Positions 45,032 through 54,532 of a stretch of DNA of 57,821 nt are shown piece after piece. The notes beneath the pieces are model-generated. The model had not been told where the DNA came from. It searched no databases and saw only the letters and a list, made by a program, of their open reading frames with translations. How positions within the stretch are numbered: the stretch's first letter is position 1; every line of letters begins with the position of its first letter. This DNA is from Methanobrevibacter thaueri (lineage in GTDB: Archaea > Methanobacteriota > Methanobacteria > Methanobacteriales > Methanobacteriaceae), in assembly GCF_015062905.1 (NCBI RefSeq), contig NZ_SUTK01000008.1, forward strand, positions 1 through 57,821. The letters are read 5' to 3'. Made by a program: the position numbers and the translations under genes.

Positions 45032-45519
45032 TGGAACTTTTTTTCTTTTTTCAATTTTTCGTAATGGTCGATATCTCTATATTTAAAGACTTTTGCAGGA
45101 TGGCCTCCAGCTATTGCATATTTTTCAATGTCTTTAACCACTACGCTGCCCGCCTGGATGATTGCGCCTTCACCAATCCTTACGCCAGGCAATACTGTAA
45201 CGCGATTTCCCAGCCACACGTTATCTTCAATAATGACGTCTTTTGAGATTATAGTATCATCATATGGGATTGCATTGCCCTTGTCATAATTGTGTATGCT
45301 TGTGATTATCATGCACTCTATGCCTGAATGGAAATTGTCTCCGATAATTACATTACCATTTCCCTGAATTTTCATTCCATTAAAATTAACATTGTTTCCT
45401 AAAGTGGTATTTGGTGTAACGTAACTTTTACCATTTACCTTGAAGTTATTTCCATAGCTTTTTGCAACACTCTCACATCTATGTTGATAGAGTTTTTTCT
45501 TAATATTGCCAAAAATCAT
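45028..45519 (-). CDS. Hexapeptide-repeat acetyltransferase
   Basis: The 163-residue protein is a left-handed beta-helix acyltransferase. Repeats such as NVWLGNRVTVLPGVRIGEGA and IQAGSVVVKDIEKYAIAGGHPAKV (both in part here) are like the LacA/maltose acetyltransferase/WbbJ group. It probably acetylates a sugar in the surrounding glycan region, possibly the nonulosonic acid or its precursor. No close ribosome site is visible. It ends on the same bases as the flippase. Confidence 0.87.
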   Translation of the reverse strand: MIFGNIKKKLYQHRCESVAKSYGNNFKVNGKSYVTPNTTLGNNVNFNGMKIQGNGNVIIGDNFHSGIECMIITSIHNYDKGNAIPYDDTIISKDVIIEDNVWLGNRVTVLPGVRIGEGAIIQAGSVVVKDIEKYAIAGGHPAKVFKYRDIDHYEKLKKEKKFH

Positions 45520-45536
45520 AGTATCAAAAAAAGAAA

Positions 45537-47072
45537 TTAAATTTCTGCAGAACAGTCTGCAGAATATTTACTAAGTAAAACAGCACATTTGTCAATGGTT
45601 TCTTGATCTAATTTGATTGTACTATTTTTGATTTTAAATAACAGTTCTTCCATAAATAAGTCTTCATCAGTCAAAGGCATATTTATTACAACAACTTCAT
45701 TATTAATAAAACCAACTAAAGGTTCAACAAAGCAATTTTTGATATTATTATCGTTTAAGAAGTTAATTAAATCTTCACCTAAGGACAGTGCTTTTTGTTT
45801 GATTTTGTCATCTTGAGAAAATTTAGCCTGTTTTGTAGTGTATCTAAATCTTCTTTTGTTTCCATCAACAGGGATTTCTTCAATTTTATCCTCATCTAAT
45901 TCAGTGGAACCAATTAAATTTAAGTTTTCATTTTCAGCTTCCAATCTGAGTTTAGGATTATATTTTTGTGAAAGAAGAGCATAAATTCCAGTTGGACCAA
46001 CTACTACGTGGTTAATGCTTGAAGAAGATGTAGGGGTTTTCAAATTGTAGAAAACGTAGTAATCATTAGAAAGGGTTAATAAGTGTTCTCTAATAATTCT
46101 TGTTCTTTCTTCTACCTGTTTTTCATCTCTTGTTTTATAGAGTCCATAACTGAGCATTATGACTCCAAGAAATATTGCAACAATACCTATACCACTATTG
46201 ATGAGTAAAATCTCAATAATACTAATTATGAAAATACCAATTCCAACAACTAAAATGATTGAATTTGTATCCATGTTATTAATGTCAAATCCGATATCAG
46301 GATTATGAATGGAGTTTTTCTCAGGTATCACTTCGCCATTATCAGGTTCTGCCATACTTATTTTATCCAAGAAACTTCCAGATGATTTTTTGGAGAATTC
46401 GTTGTCGTCCGGATAATAAACTTTCATGCTTTTGAAAAATTCATTTTTGAGGAAAGTCTTCAAAACATTATAGTCATTTGTGTTCGGAACTGCAAATTCT
46501 TTTCCAAATTTGGATAGGACTTCCGCAGGAATTGTAGTTCTGGCAGTGTTGTTAATGTTCTCATTTGTTTCTAATTCTTCTCTTATTTCGTCATCTGCAA
46601 TTTTTTGCATATGCTCTTCAGAAAAGAATTTTCCAAGTCTATCGGTGAATGATTTTATAGAGAAATCTGGTTCATCATTTGTAAATTCTTCAGATGTTGG
46701 GGTTTCAACTTTAGAGTTTTGCCTAATGGTTTCTAGTTCAGTTTTTCTTTCTTCAAGATATTTATCCAATTCCTTATTCATTTCGTCATCCAAATATCTT
46801 AAAGGTCCTCCACAACTGTCACATTCGTAATCAAGTATGCTATCGCTACTTCTTATCTTATATTTTAATCCACAATCTTGGCATTGCACAATATAGGAAT
46901 TATCATATTTTAATGTGCTAGTGTATGAAGAATTTTCGCTGGTTTCGTCATTAGAATAATCTTCTAAGTATTCTAAGTCACCTGCACATGAAGAACACTC
47001 AAATGTTGTGATATCGTCATCATCATCGAGTTGGTATTTTGCACCACAGTTCTTACAGCATACAACTTTCAT
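45537..47072 (-). CDS. NERD-domain protein with two zinc ribbons and membrane helices
   Basis: The 511-residue protein starts with two similar zinc ribbons: Cys6/Cys9 with Cys26/Cys29 and Cys64/Cys67 with Cys84/Cys87. A long polar linker follows, then two membrane helices at about 271-291 and 294-311. From about 335 comes a NERD-type (nuclease-related) domain with INHVVVGPTGIYALLSQK. A GAGGAT ribosome site precedes the ATG. NERD domains share a fold with restriction-like nucleases, but most are uncharacterised. The tandem ribbons and tethering are unusual. Function is unknown; nucleic-acid handling at the membrane is a guess. Confidence 0.75.
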   Translation of the reverse strand: MKVVCCKNCGAKYQLDDDDDITTFECSSCAGDLEYLEDYSNDETSENSSYTSTLKYDNSYIVQCQDCGLKYKIRSSDSILDYECDSCGGPLRYLDDEMNKELDKYLEERKTELETIRQNSKVETPTSEEFTNDEPDFSIKSFTDRLGKFFSEEHMQKIADDEIREELETNENINNTARTTIPAEVLSKFGKEFAVPNTNDYNVLKTFLKNEFFKSMKVYYPDDNEFSKKSSGSFLDKISMAEPDNGEVIPEKNSIHNPDIGFDINNMDTNSIILVVGIGIFIISIIEILLINSGIGIVAIFLGVIMLSYGLYKTRDEKQVEERTRIIREHLLTLSNDYYVFYNLKTPTSSSSINHVVVGPTGIYALLSQKYNPKLRLEAENENLNLIGSTELDEDKIEEIPVDGNKRRFRYTTKQAKFSQDDKIKQKALSLGEDLINFLNDNNIKNCFVEPLVGFINNEVVVINMPLTDEDLFMEELLFKIKNSTIKLDQETIDKCAVLLSKYSADCSAEI

Positions 47073-47132
47073 AATATCCTCTTAAAATTGCTTTATGATA
47101 TTAGTTATAAATTTTTTTTATTATATATGTTT

Positions 47133-48305
47133 CTAATAATTATTAATGCAGTCATGGTAAATGCCTTCAATTTGCTTTGAAACCTTGTCCCAATCATATT
47201 TTTCTTCGATTAGTTTTCTTCCATTTTTTCCAAATTTTTCACACAATGAATCGTCATTTAATAATGTTTCAATGCAATTGAACAAGTCATTTTCATCAAA
47301 TTCGCAAACGAGGCCCACATTATCCTTTACCCAACTTTGGATATGGTTGTTTTTTGTCAATATCAATGGTTTGAAACAGGCCATGGCTTCAAGTCCGCTT
47401 GTGGTGAATGATTCGTATCTTGAAGGCATGATGAATATATCACAGTCAACCAGTGCTTCAATTTTATTTTTTCCGGTCAGGACGCCTGGAAACAGTACTT
47501 TGTCTTTTAAATCAAATGTTTCAATTAATTTTTCCAGTTCCTCTTTAAATCCATAATCTCCGCCGACTATGGCCAATTTGACGTTGTCTTCGGATATCCT
47601 GCTGAAACTTTTAACCAGTAGGTCAAGGCCTTTTATTTCATGGATTCTTCCTAAAAAAAGAATCAGCTTTTCATCGCTGCCGATATTGTGCTTTGATTTG
47701 AAGTTGCCTTTTTCAGGCAAATTATTGTACTCATCTATATTGATTCCTAATGGAACGATTTCAATTTTATCTTCTGGAACTCCCATTTTCAGATATTGTT
47801 CCTTTTCCACTTCTGTCAGGGCGAAAAGCTTGGATGCATCATGCAATATGTCGAATCCCCACATATTATCGAATATCTCTTTCAATTTTTCTTTTTGAAA
47901 AACCAGCAGAACAGATCCGTGGGCCTGAAGGACATAGGGGACATTATTTTTTTTGGCATACCTGTGGGTTGCAATGGCCAGGGATTGCCTGTGTTCGTGG
48001 ATATGGATTATGTCGAATTCTGTGATTGTCTTTTTAAGATAGTTGATCAGACTGACGGGAGTGTCAATTGTCATCTTGTTTTTAAAGGTATTTGACAGGT
48101 TTTTAAAATAAAATACTTTAATGCCGTCAACATCGACATTGTAATTGTCTTTGAATTTCAATCTTTTATCGCAGCTGTCTGTTGTATAGACGCTGACATT
48201 ATGTCCGTTTTCCACCTGTTTTTTGGCAATTTGATATGATGCGTTCACGACCCCTCCATGTGAAAAGCAGGGAGCAAATGACGGCACAACATGTAGGATA
48301 TTCAT
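47133..48305 (-). CDS. GT4-type glycosyltransferase
   Basis: The 390-residue protein starts MNILHVVPSFAPCFSHGGVV, the N-terminal Rossmann part of a GT4 retaining transferase. The C-terminal half has ILFLGRIHEIKGLDLLV, PGVLTGKNK and a MPSRYESFTTSGLEAMACFKP block (in part) carrying the E-x7-E motif. The start at 48305 lies one base after the upstream gene's stop. A longer frame to 48335 would overlap it. It is the last gene of a four-gene minus-strand glycan operon. Confidence 0.9.
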   Translation of the reverse strand: MNILHVVPSFAPCFSHGGVVNASYQIAKKQVENGHNVSVYTTDSCDKRLKFKDNYNVDVDGIKVFYFKNLSNTFKNKMTIDTPVSLINYLKKTITEFDIIHIHEHRQSLAIATHRYAKKNNVPYVLQAHGSVLLVFQKEKLKEIFDNMWGFDILHDASKLFALTEVEKEQYLKMGVPEDKIEIVPLGINIDEYNNLPEKGNFKSKHNIGSDEKLILFLGRIHEIKGLDLLVKSFSRISEDNVKLAIVGGDYGFKEELEKLIETFDLKDKVLFPGVLTGKNKIEALVDCDIFIMPSRYESFTTSGLEAMACFKPLILTKNNHIQSWVKDNVGLVCEFDENDLFNCIETLLNDDSLCEKFGKNGRKLIEEKYDWDKVSKQIEGIYHDCINNY

Positions 48306-48306
48306 T

Positions 48307-49875
48307 TTAAACACTTTTCTCGTATATGTAAACATTGCTTATGTTTTTTGTCTCTGTAAAGTTTGTCAGATTCAGGGTTCTGTCCGATATGTAATATGTG
48401 ACGTTGCTTGAGTCAATCGTTTCGGTATCATAACTTTTTATTGGCACGAGATTTCCTCCCAGCCACCAATTGTAGGCTCTAACATTGTACACTCCAATTG
48501 AAATGTTTTCATAATCGGGATGGGTGGTAATGATGTAATCTGAAACGTCTTCTATTGCTTTGAATTCGCTTGTTTCTTCAAATGTATATGTAAACGCGAA
48601 AGCTTGAATGATGAACAAAACAACCAGTATGAGAGGTATTATATTTTCATTGATTTTAATACGTTTGTTGATTGTGTCGACTGAAAGCAGAATGAAGTAC
48701 ACTATTGCCGGAAATGCTGGTAAGAAGTATCTGTTAACTTTAATTGAATAATAACTGTAGAATATCACATTTGAAAATATCCAGGCGAGCATAAAACATT
48801 CGTTTTTATTTTCACTGTCTTTGCCCAGGAAATAAATGCCTATTAGAACCAATACTGTTGTGATTACAGAACTGATTCTTGTAAAACTCGCAATTGCCAA
48901 TATGAAGAATAATAATGGAATGATGTCCTTTTTTTGTGGTTTTCGCTTATTGTCATATAGCCACAGCCCAATTCCAAATATTAATATGCCTATTATTCCC
49001 CAGGCCAGGGGTGTTGGATCCTTTAAAACAGGATTGCCATCAATTACCGTGTGTGAATTTGATATGAAATTGATGAAATTGGTTGCATAGTAGCTTACGT
49101 CTTCATTATATGCGGGATCTTTCTGTGACCCTTGGGCTCCACTGACTCCGGATGAAATCTGGCTTCCGACACCAAAATTGCCATGCCCCATACTTACTAT
49201 TGACGCCATGATAATTGCTGTCAAAATCAAAGCTATTGCAATTCCTCTGAGAATATATTTTAAATCATTTTTATCGATTTTAAACCCTTTTTTGTAAACG
49301 TAGTAAAGTGCAAGCGCAGGTAAAACCAATAGAATTGTATATCTTGTAAAGATTCCCAATACGATGAATACTATGGCATGCTGATAGTATTTGGGATTGT
49401 CATCTATTGCAAGGATTGTAAATAAGACTATCCAGATAATCATTGACACGGCAGGAATGTCCAAACTACCATTTGCCAGCCAGGTAAGATAAAGAGTCAA
49501 TGAACAGTAAATTACAGTGCCCGCCAGGCTTAGTGTTTCATTGAAGTATCTCTTAAATAATAGATATAATCCAAGATTTCCAAAAACTGCAAACGCTCCT
49601 GTCACTATATAAATGGCATTCTTGTCTACAAATCCAAAATAAAAGAATATTGATGTCAATCGACATATCAATGGGGATAGGTAAATAGTTCCTGTCGCGC
49701 GAATATTTGTTCCTGTATAATAAAGCGCATTTAAAAGATAAACGTAAACGTCGGAACAGTAAATTCCAATGTTATTGTTGAAGTTAATGTAGTATCCGAC
49801 CAAAATAATGCTGTAAATCAGAATAAACAGCAAACAGTATTTATCCTTTTGTTTTATATTAAATTCCTCAAACAT
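48307..49875 (-). CDS. GT39/ArnT-type membrane glycosyltransferase
   Basis: The 522-residue protein has about 11-12 membrane helices and a C-terminal soluble part of about 80 residues. Features such as an external loop after the first helix with acidic residues (YCSDVYVY) and the overall pattern match GT-C mannosyltransferases of the PMT/ArnT type that use lipid-phosphate sugars. A more exact family cannot be stated. It is coupled to the GT4 gene behind it and follows the UbiA gene after 39 bases. Confidence 0.8.
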   Translation of the reverse strand: MFEEFNIKQKDKYCLLFILIYSIILVGYYINFNNNIGIYCSDVYVYLLNALYYTGTNIRATGTIYLSPLICRLTSIFFYFGFVDKNAIYIVTGAFAVFGNLGLYLLFKRYFNETLSLAGTVIYCSLTLYLTWLANGSLDIPAVSMIIWIVLFTILAIDDNPKYYQHAIVFIVLGIFTRYTILLVLPALALYYVYKKGFKIDKNDLKYILRGIAIALILTAIIMASIVSMGHGNFGVGSQISSGVSGAQGSQKDPAYNEDVSYYATNFINFISNSHTVIDGNPVLKDPTPLAWGIIGILIFGIGLWLYDNKRKPQKKDIIPLLFFILAIASFTRISSVITTVLVLIGIYFLGKDSENKNECFMLAWIFSNVIFYSYYSIKVNRYFLPAFPAIVYFILLSVDTINKRIKINENIIPLILVVLFIIQAFAFTYTFEETSEFKAIEDVSDYIITTHPDYENISIGVYNVRAYNWWLGGNLVPIKSYDTETIDSSNVTYYISDRTLNLTNFTETKNISNVYIYEKSV

Positions 49876-49914
49876 TATTACTATTTTTTTTAATTAGTTT
49901 TATTTAAATCTATG

Positions 49915-50760
49915 TTAGAAAAATGATCCAAGGGCAAAGGATAGAAATGCAATAAGCATTCCAATCTTCAACAGTTTTGAGGATTTGTGGGCTACGGATT
50001 CTTCCTGTGATTTCATAATCAAGATTGCGGAGTAGAGGAATATTATTACTGCAATTGCAATCACGACCAGATATAACACTCCAAAAATGTGGTAGATGTA
50101 TAGCAATGGACATAATGCGCAGTCGATAATGATTAGGACTGTGGCAAGTATTGCAGGTGTCTTTTTGCCAATCAGGATAGGCAGAGTTCTTGCGCCATCC
50201 TTTTTATCTCCTTCAACATCTTCGATATCCTTGATGATTTCACGTGCGGTTGTCATGACGAATGCGAAGAATCCTAAAAATATGGAGGTCATCACGATGT
50301 CAGGATTGTTTATTGTAAATCCTCCAAAAACAAATCCGAAACCGGTCATGAATCCCACGGCCAGGTTTCCAATCAATGGGGTTGCCTTTAATTTATATGC
50401 ATATAGGTAAAGGACCACATCTGCAATCAGAACAATTGCAAAAGGAATCCAATTGCCTGTCAGATAGCTGATTAGAAATCCGCAGATGGTGCCTGCCAAA
50501 AACAGGAGATATGCATAGTTTCTTCCATTTTTAAGGGAAATCCTCCCTGAAGGTATGGGCCTTTCAGGCTTGTTGACCAAATCTATATTGTAGTCGAAGT
50601 AATCATTGATGACATTTCCTGCGGCGGTTTCAAAAAATACGGCAATCATTGCAAGCACGATTGGTATGCTGATTGTTTTGTCTATGATTGCTATTAAAAT
50701 AATTGAAATTGCACCCATTAGTGCATTTCCTGGTCTTAAAATTTCTATATATGGATTCAT
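49915..50760 (-). CDS. Digeranylgeranylglyceryl phosphate synthase (UbiA family)
   Basis: The 281-residue membrane enzyme adds the second geranylgeranyl chain to sn-glycerol-1-phosphate in archaeal lipid synthesis. The prenyl-binding motif is NDYFDYNID (Asn52 to Asp60) followed by NKPERPIPSG. A second acidic motif lies in KDIEDVEGDKKDGARTLP. The N terminus NPYIEILRPGNALM is characteristic of the archaeal enzyme. It overlaps the upstream GT4 stop by four bases (ATGA), an unexpected placement of a core lipid gene inside a glycan operon. Confidence 0.92.
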   Translation of the reverse strand: MNPYIEILRPGNALMGAISIILIAIIDKTISIPIVLAMIAVFFETAAGNVINDYFDYNIDLVNKPERPIPSGRISLKNGRNYAYLLFLAGTICGFLISYLTGNWIPFAIVLIADVVLYLYAYKLKATPLIGNLAVGFMTGFGFVFGGFTINNPDIVMTSIFLGFFAFVMTTAREIIKDIEDVEGDKKDGARTLPILIGKKTPAILATVLIIIDCALCPLLYIYHIFGVLYLVVIAIAVIIFLYSAILIMKSQEESVAHKSSKLLKIGMLIAFLSFALGSFF

Positions 50761-52013
50761 ATGACTTCCTCAAGGATTTTTGAAAAATTCTTTGCAGTAT
50801 TTCTTAAAGAGTAATCTTGTGCAAATTCATTTCCGGTATATTTCAGTTCATTTTTATTATATTTTGTGTAATAATCATAAATAGCTTTTTTGCAATCTTC
50901 AACATTGGACACATGATAGCCTATGTTGGTTTTGTCAATCAGGTCTTTAAGGGAACCTTCTTTATACCCTATTGAGAGAATAGGCTTTCTGCAGCCTATG
51001 CAGTCATAGACCTTGCCTGGAATGAACATCTTTTCGGATTCGTTCATCCATGAAATCAGCAGCAATACATCTGAGTTCATCTGATGCTTGAGAACTTCAC
51101 TTTGTGTTATCCTTCCGTGGATATTGACATTGTCCGTGATGTCGTATTTCTGGGAAAGTTCTCTGAGATTGGTTTCATCACCATAAAAGTCAACAATGAT
51201 CTTATCGGAATCTATTTTGTTTTCGCTGATCAATTGCCCTATTGCATCAAACAATATTGACGGGTCCCTTTTTCCACTGTAAAGTGATCCCGCATACATC
51301 AAGGTTAGCTTTTCGCTGTTTTTTGTCTGTTTTGTTTTTTCAAAATCCTCTGGATCAAATCCTGAAACCACAGTTGTGATTTTTTTATCTGGATGGATGC
51401 CCTGCAGGGTTTCTTTAGCCAATTCGGTTGTTGTTGTCAATGCGTCGACATTCTTAAATGTTTTCATTTCCAATCTCTTTTCAAAATGTCTTCTTATGAA
51501 CGTGTGGTTGATGTAAGGATTCAGGTTCCATAAATCCCTCAAGTCTGCCACCCATGGAATGTTGTACTTTTCCTTCAAGTCATGGGCTATGATATGTGAA
51601 GTGATGGGGGATGAGGTTGAGAGTATCGCATCTATCTTTTCGTTTTCAATGATTTCTGAGGCCGCTTCTACTGCAGGCTCTTTCCAGTATTTCATGCTGT
51701 CCGGATATGCAAAAATCTCTCCTGCGAGGGATAATGATTTTGAAACGAACTTGTTTGTCTGGTCTCTTCCGCTCACCTCTCGCTTGCGGCCGGTATTATT
51801 GGATTTTGGCATGAATCTTGAAATCATGTCCTGATAATCGGTTTCAATGACTCTGACATTATCCATCTTTACAGTATCGTTGGATGTTCTCGGCACAATC
51901 ACAATCGGTTGCCATCCGAATGAGGGCAGGTATTTTGAAACTCCCCTTAATCTTTTTGATGCAATTCCCGTATCATGATTATAGTTAAACGCGATATAAA
52001 TGACCTTTTTCAT
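50757..52013 (-). CDS. GT4-type glycosyltransferase
   Basis: The 418-residue protein has a GT-B fold. It starts VIYIAFNYNHDTGIASKRL, then has ADLRDLWNLNPYI in the N-terminal half, and LMYAGSLYSGKRDPS and a final IPGKVYDCIGCRKPIL block in the C-terminal half. The pattern is that of family-4 transferases acting on surface polysaccharide. It opens the minus-strand operon and faces the LicD gene across a 157-base gap that should hold both promoters. Confidence 0.87.
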   Translation of the reverse strand: MKKVIYIAFNYNHDTGIASKRLRGVSKYLPSFGWQPIVIVPRTSNDTVKMDNVRVIETDYQDMISRFMPKSNNTGRKREVSGRDQTNKFVSKSLSLAGEIFAYPDSMKYWKEPAVEAASEIIENEKIDAILSTSSPITSHIIAHDLKEKYNIPWVADLRDLWNLNPYINHTFIRRHFEKRLEMKTFKNVDALTTTTELAKETLQGIHPDKKITTVVSGFDPEDFEKTKQTKNSEKLTLMYAGSLYSGKRDPSILFDAIGQLISENKIDSDKIIVDFYGDETNLRELSQKYDITDNVNIHGRITQSEVLKHQMNSDVLLLISWMNESEKMFIPGKVYDCIGCRKPILSIGYKEGSLKDLIDKTNIGYHVSNVEDCKKAIYDYYTKYNKNELKYTGNEFAQDYSLRNTAKNFSKILEEVI

Positions 52014-52170
52014 TTTTTTATCTCAAATATTTTTAATTCAATATTATTGTTTTTGCTTTATCTTTTAAATTAATTTTTCCCTAACTTTTATTATTCAGTT
52101 TTTAAAAATATAATTATCAATCAGATGATTATTTCATCGAGGTTTTTTAATTAAATAATTGGGGGAAAAC

Positions 52171-53184
52171 ATGACTTTAGAAGACTATTATCTCAAACTT
52201 CCTGACTTTATAAAATTCAATCCGAAAATTCTAAAATTGAGTTTTGATGTTACAGATAAAATCAAGCAATCCAATGGAATCTCCACTGAGGATTACCTTT
52301 CAAGATTGTCTGAGGAATCTGAAGTCAACAATATGCGCAGCAAATTCCGCCAATTATATGTTGACCTGCTTATTTTCATCGATAAAATTTGCAAAAAATA
52401 TGATATTGGCTATTGGCTGGGTTTCGGTACACTCTTGGGTGCTGTAAGGCATGGAGGATTCATTCCATGGGACGACGATATCGATCTGGTTGTCCTTAGA
52501 AAGGATTACAATAAGCTGATAGAAGTGCTGCCGAAGGAGCTTGAAAAATATGATTTGAAGCAATTCTGCGGATTAACATTGCTTCGTGAAAACCGGCGAA
52601 ATCATTTCAATGATTTCAGAAGCGTTTATGATGTCCGGAATAAGGACGGCAACAACATGGTTGACGGAAAATATAACTTTCTGCAAATTGCCTGGATGAA
52701 ACCATTCGTTAAAATAGACATATTTCCTTTCGATTTTATTGAAGATGACAAGCTGGACGCCATTTATGACAAGTTTGCTCCTGCCCAGTACAGGTTCTAC
52801 AATGATATGCTAAAGAATAAGGTAAAATTTAGTGATAGGATTGATTCTGCACGCGGTGAAGTTGGATTTACGGATTCAAAGACTAAACAATTTTCAGATA
52901 CTATTGAAGGCGTTCCTCATTGGAAAATACGAATTTTTGATTATGATAAGACGTTTCCATTGGAGTCCATTGAATTTGAAGGACACATGTTCAACTGTCC
53001 TAAGGACTGCAGTCATCATCTTACCAGCATGTTTGGACCTAATTACATGGAATTTCCCAAAGTAATTGAAAATCACAATACCCTTGAATTGATTGAGGCC
53101 CAATTCAGTTCAGCTGAAGAGATGTATGGTGCTTTTGAAGATGCAATTAAATGCATGGAAAATGTCAATGAAATTTTCGAATAA
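52171..53184 (+). CDS. LicD-family phosphotransferase
   Basis: The 337-residue protein belongs to the nucleotidyltransferase-fold LicD family, which attaches phosphocholine or similar groups to surface glycans. The active site region is GTLLGAVRHGGFIPWDDDID (86-105) with the metal-binding Asp residues. The start at 52171 follows GGGGGAA; a TTG at 52159 is upstream of that site and unlikely. Archaeal substrates are not known. Its location beside glycan and inositol-phosphate genes suggests transfer of a phospho-polyol to the cell surface. Confidence 0.87.
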   Translation: MTLEDYYLKLPDFIKFNPKILKLSFDVTDKIKQSNGISTEDYLSRLSEESEVNNMRSKFRQLYVDLLIFIDKICKKYDIGYWLGFGTLLGAVRHGGFIPWDDDIDLVVLRKDYNKLIEVLPKELEKYDLKQFCGLTLLRENRRNHFNDFRSVYDVRNKDGNNMVDGKYNFLQIAWMKPFVKIDIFPFDFIEDDKLDAIYDKFAPAQYRFYNDMLKNKVKFSDRIDSARGEVGFTDSKTKQFSDTIEGVPHWKIRIFDYDKTFPLESIEFEGHMFNCPKDCSHHLTSMFGPNYMEFPKVIENHNTLELIEAQFSSAEEMYGAFEDAIKCMENVNEIFE

Positions 53185-53274
53185 GGATAAATTATATATA
53201 TTCTAGAATTGATATCATAATATAGTATTATAAATTAAAGAATTACTTTTTATAATTTTTAGTTGGTGTTATAA

Positions 53275-54369
53275 TTGAATAAGATTAAGATAGCCATTGT
53301 CGGATTAGGAAACTGTGCAAGTTCCTTAATTCAAGGTATACATTATTATGATGGTAAAAATCCAGAAGATGCAATCGGATTGATGCATTGGGACATTGGA
53401 GGATATGCTCCTAGTGACATTGAAGTGGTTGCAGCTTTTGATGTAGATGCAAGGAAAGTTGGAAAAACAATCGATGAGGCAATATTTGCCAAACCGAACT
53501 GTACAACTGTTTTCCAAAAGGATATTCCGAAATATGATGTTAAGGTAAGTATGGGTCATGTTTTAGACGGTGTTGCTGAGCACATGTCAAATTATGATGA
53601 TGAATACACATTTGTTGTAAGCGACGAAGAGCCTGTAGATGTTGTAAGCGTCTTGAAGGAAAGCGGTGCTGAAATATTGGTAAACTACTTGCCTGTAGGT
53701 TCCGAAGAAGCTGCAAGATACTATGCTCAATGTGCACTTGATGCTGAAATCGCATATGTTAACTGTATGCCAGTATTTATTGTAAGTGATGATGAATGGG
53801 ATGCTAAATTCAGAGAAAAAGGAATTCCTATTGTTGGAGACGATATCAAAGCTCAAATTGGTGCTACCATTACTCACAGAACTTTGGCTAGCTTATTCAT
53901 GGATAGGGGAGTAAAATTAGACAGGACCTATCAAATCAATACTGGTGGTAACACTGACTTTTTAAACATGCTTAATCGTGAAAGGTTAGACTCCAAAAAG
54001 GAATCCAAAACCGAAGCTGTCCAATCTGTATTGACTGAAAGAATGGATGATCGTGATATTCACATTGGACCTAGTGATTATGTCCCATGGCAAAACGATA
54101 ATAAATTATGCTTCCTCAGGATGGAAGGCCGCACATTCGGTGATGTTCCAATGAACATCGAATTGAGATTGAGTGTGGAGGACTCTCCGAATTCAGCAGG
54201 ATGTGTAATTGATGCAGTAAGATGTTGTAAAATTGGTTTGGAAAGAGGCATTGGCGGACAATTGACTTCAATTTCCTCATACACAATGAAACATCCTCCG
54301 ATTCAATACACTGATGACGAAGCATATGAAAACGTTGAAAAATTCATTTCCGGCGAATTGGAAAGATAA
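53275..54369 (+). CDS. ino1: Inositol-3-phosphate synthase
   Basis: The 364-residue enzyme makes inositol phosphate from glucose-6-phosphate using NAD, and in archaea supplies archaetidylinositol lipids. The Rossmann start is IKIAIVGLGNCASSLIQG. Other blocks are VNYLPVGSEEAARYYAQ, GDDIKAQIGATITHR and NTGGNTDFLNM, all diagnostic. The gene starts at TTG, with GGTG seven bases before it; no ATG is nearby. It has its own promoter region and a clear oligo-T terminator. Confidence 0.95.
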   Translation: MNKIKIAIVGLGNCASSLIQGIHYYDGKNPEDAIGLMHWDIGGYAPSDIEVVAAFDVDARKVGKTIDEAIFAKPNCTTVFQKDIPKYDVKVSMGHVLDGVAEHMSNYDDEYTFVVSDEEPVDVVSVLKESGAEILVNYLPVGSEEAARYYAQCALDAEIAYVNCMPVFIVSDDEWDAKFREKGIPIVGDDIKAQIGATITHRTLASLFMDRGVKLDRTYQINTGGNTDFLNMLNRERLDSKKESKTEAVQSVLTERMDDRDIHIGPSDYVPWQNDNKLCFLRMEGRTFGDVPMNIELRLSVEDSPNSAGCVIDAVRCCKIGLERGIGGQLTSISSYTMKHPPIQYTDDEAYENVEKFISGELER

Positions 54370-54388
54370 TTTTTCAATTTTTCACTAC

Positions 54389-54430
54389 TTTTTTTTTATT
54401 TATTTCTATAACTTTTTTTTAAGCCTTTTT
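54389..54430 (+). terminator. Oligo-T terminator after ino1
   Basis: T runs of nine (54389-54397), eight (54413-54420) and five residues follow the ino1 stop with no hairpin. Confidence 0.55.
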
Positions 54431-54436
54431 TAATTA

Positions 54437-54526
54437 ACTTATATATTCAATTTATATATTACAAAAAACATATATTATAGTTGGATAATTTAAGATTATT
54501 TTATTGATGAAAAATTAAAAGAGGTG
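54437..54526 (+). promoter_or_regulatory. Promoter region and ribosome site of pycB
   Basis: Two TATA-like boxes (TTATATATT type) lie at about 54439-54462, and a GAGGTG ribosome site lies at 54521-54526, seven bases before the ATG. The leader would be some 50-60 bases long. Confidence 0.45.
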
Positions 54527-54532
54527 TAATTA

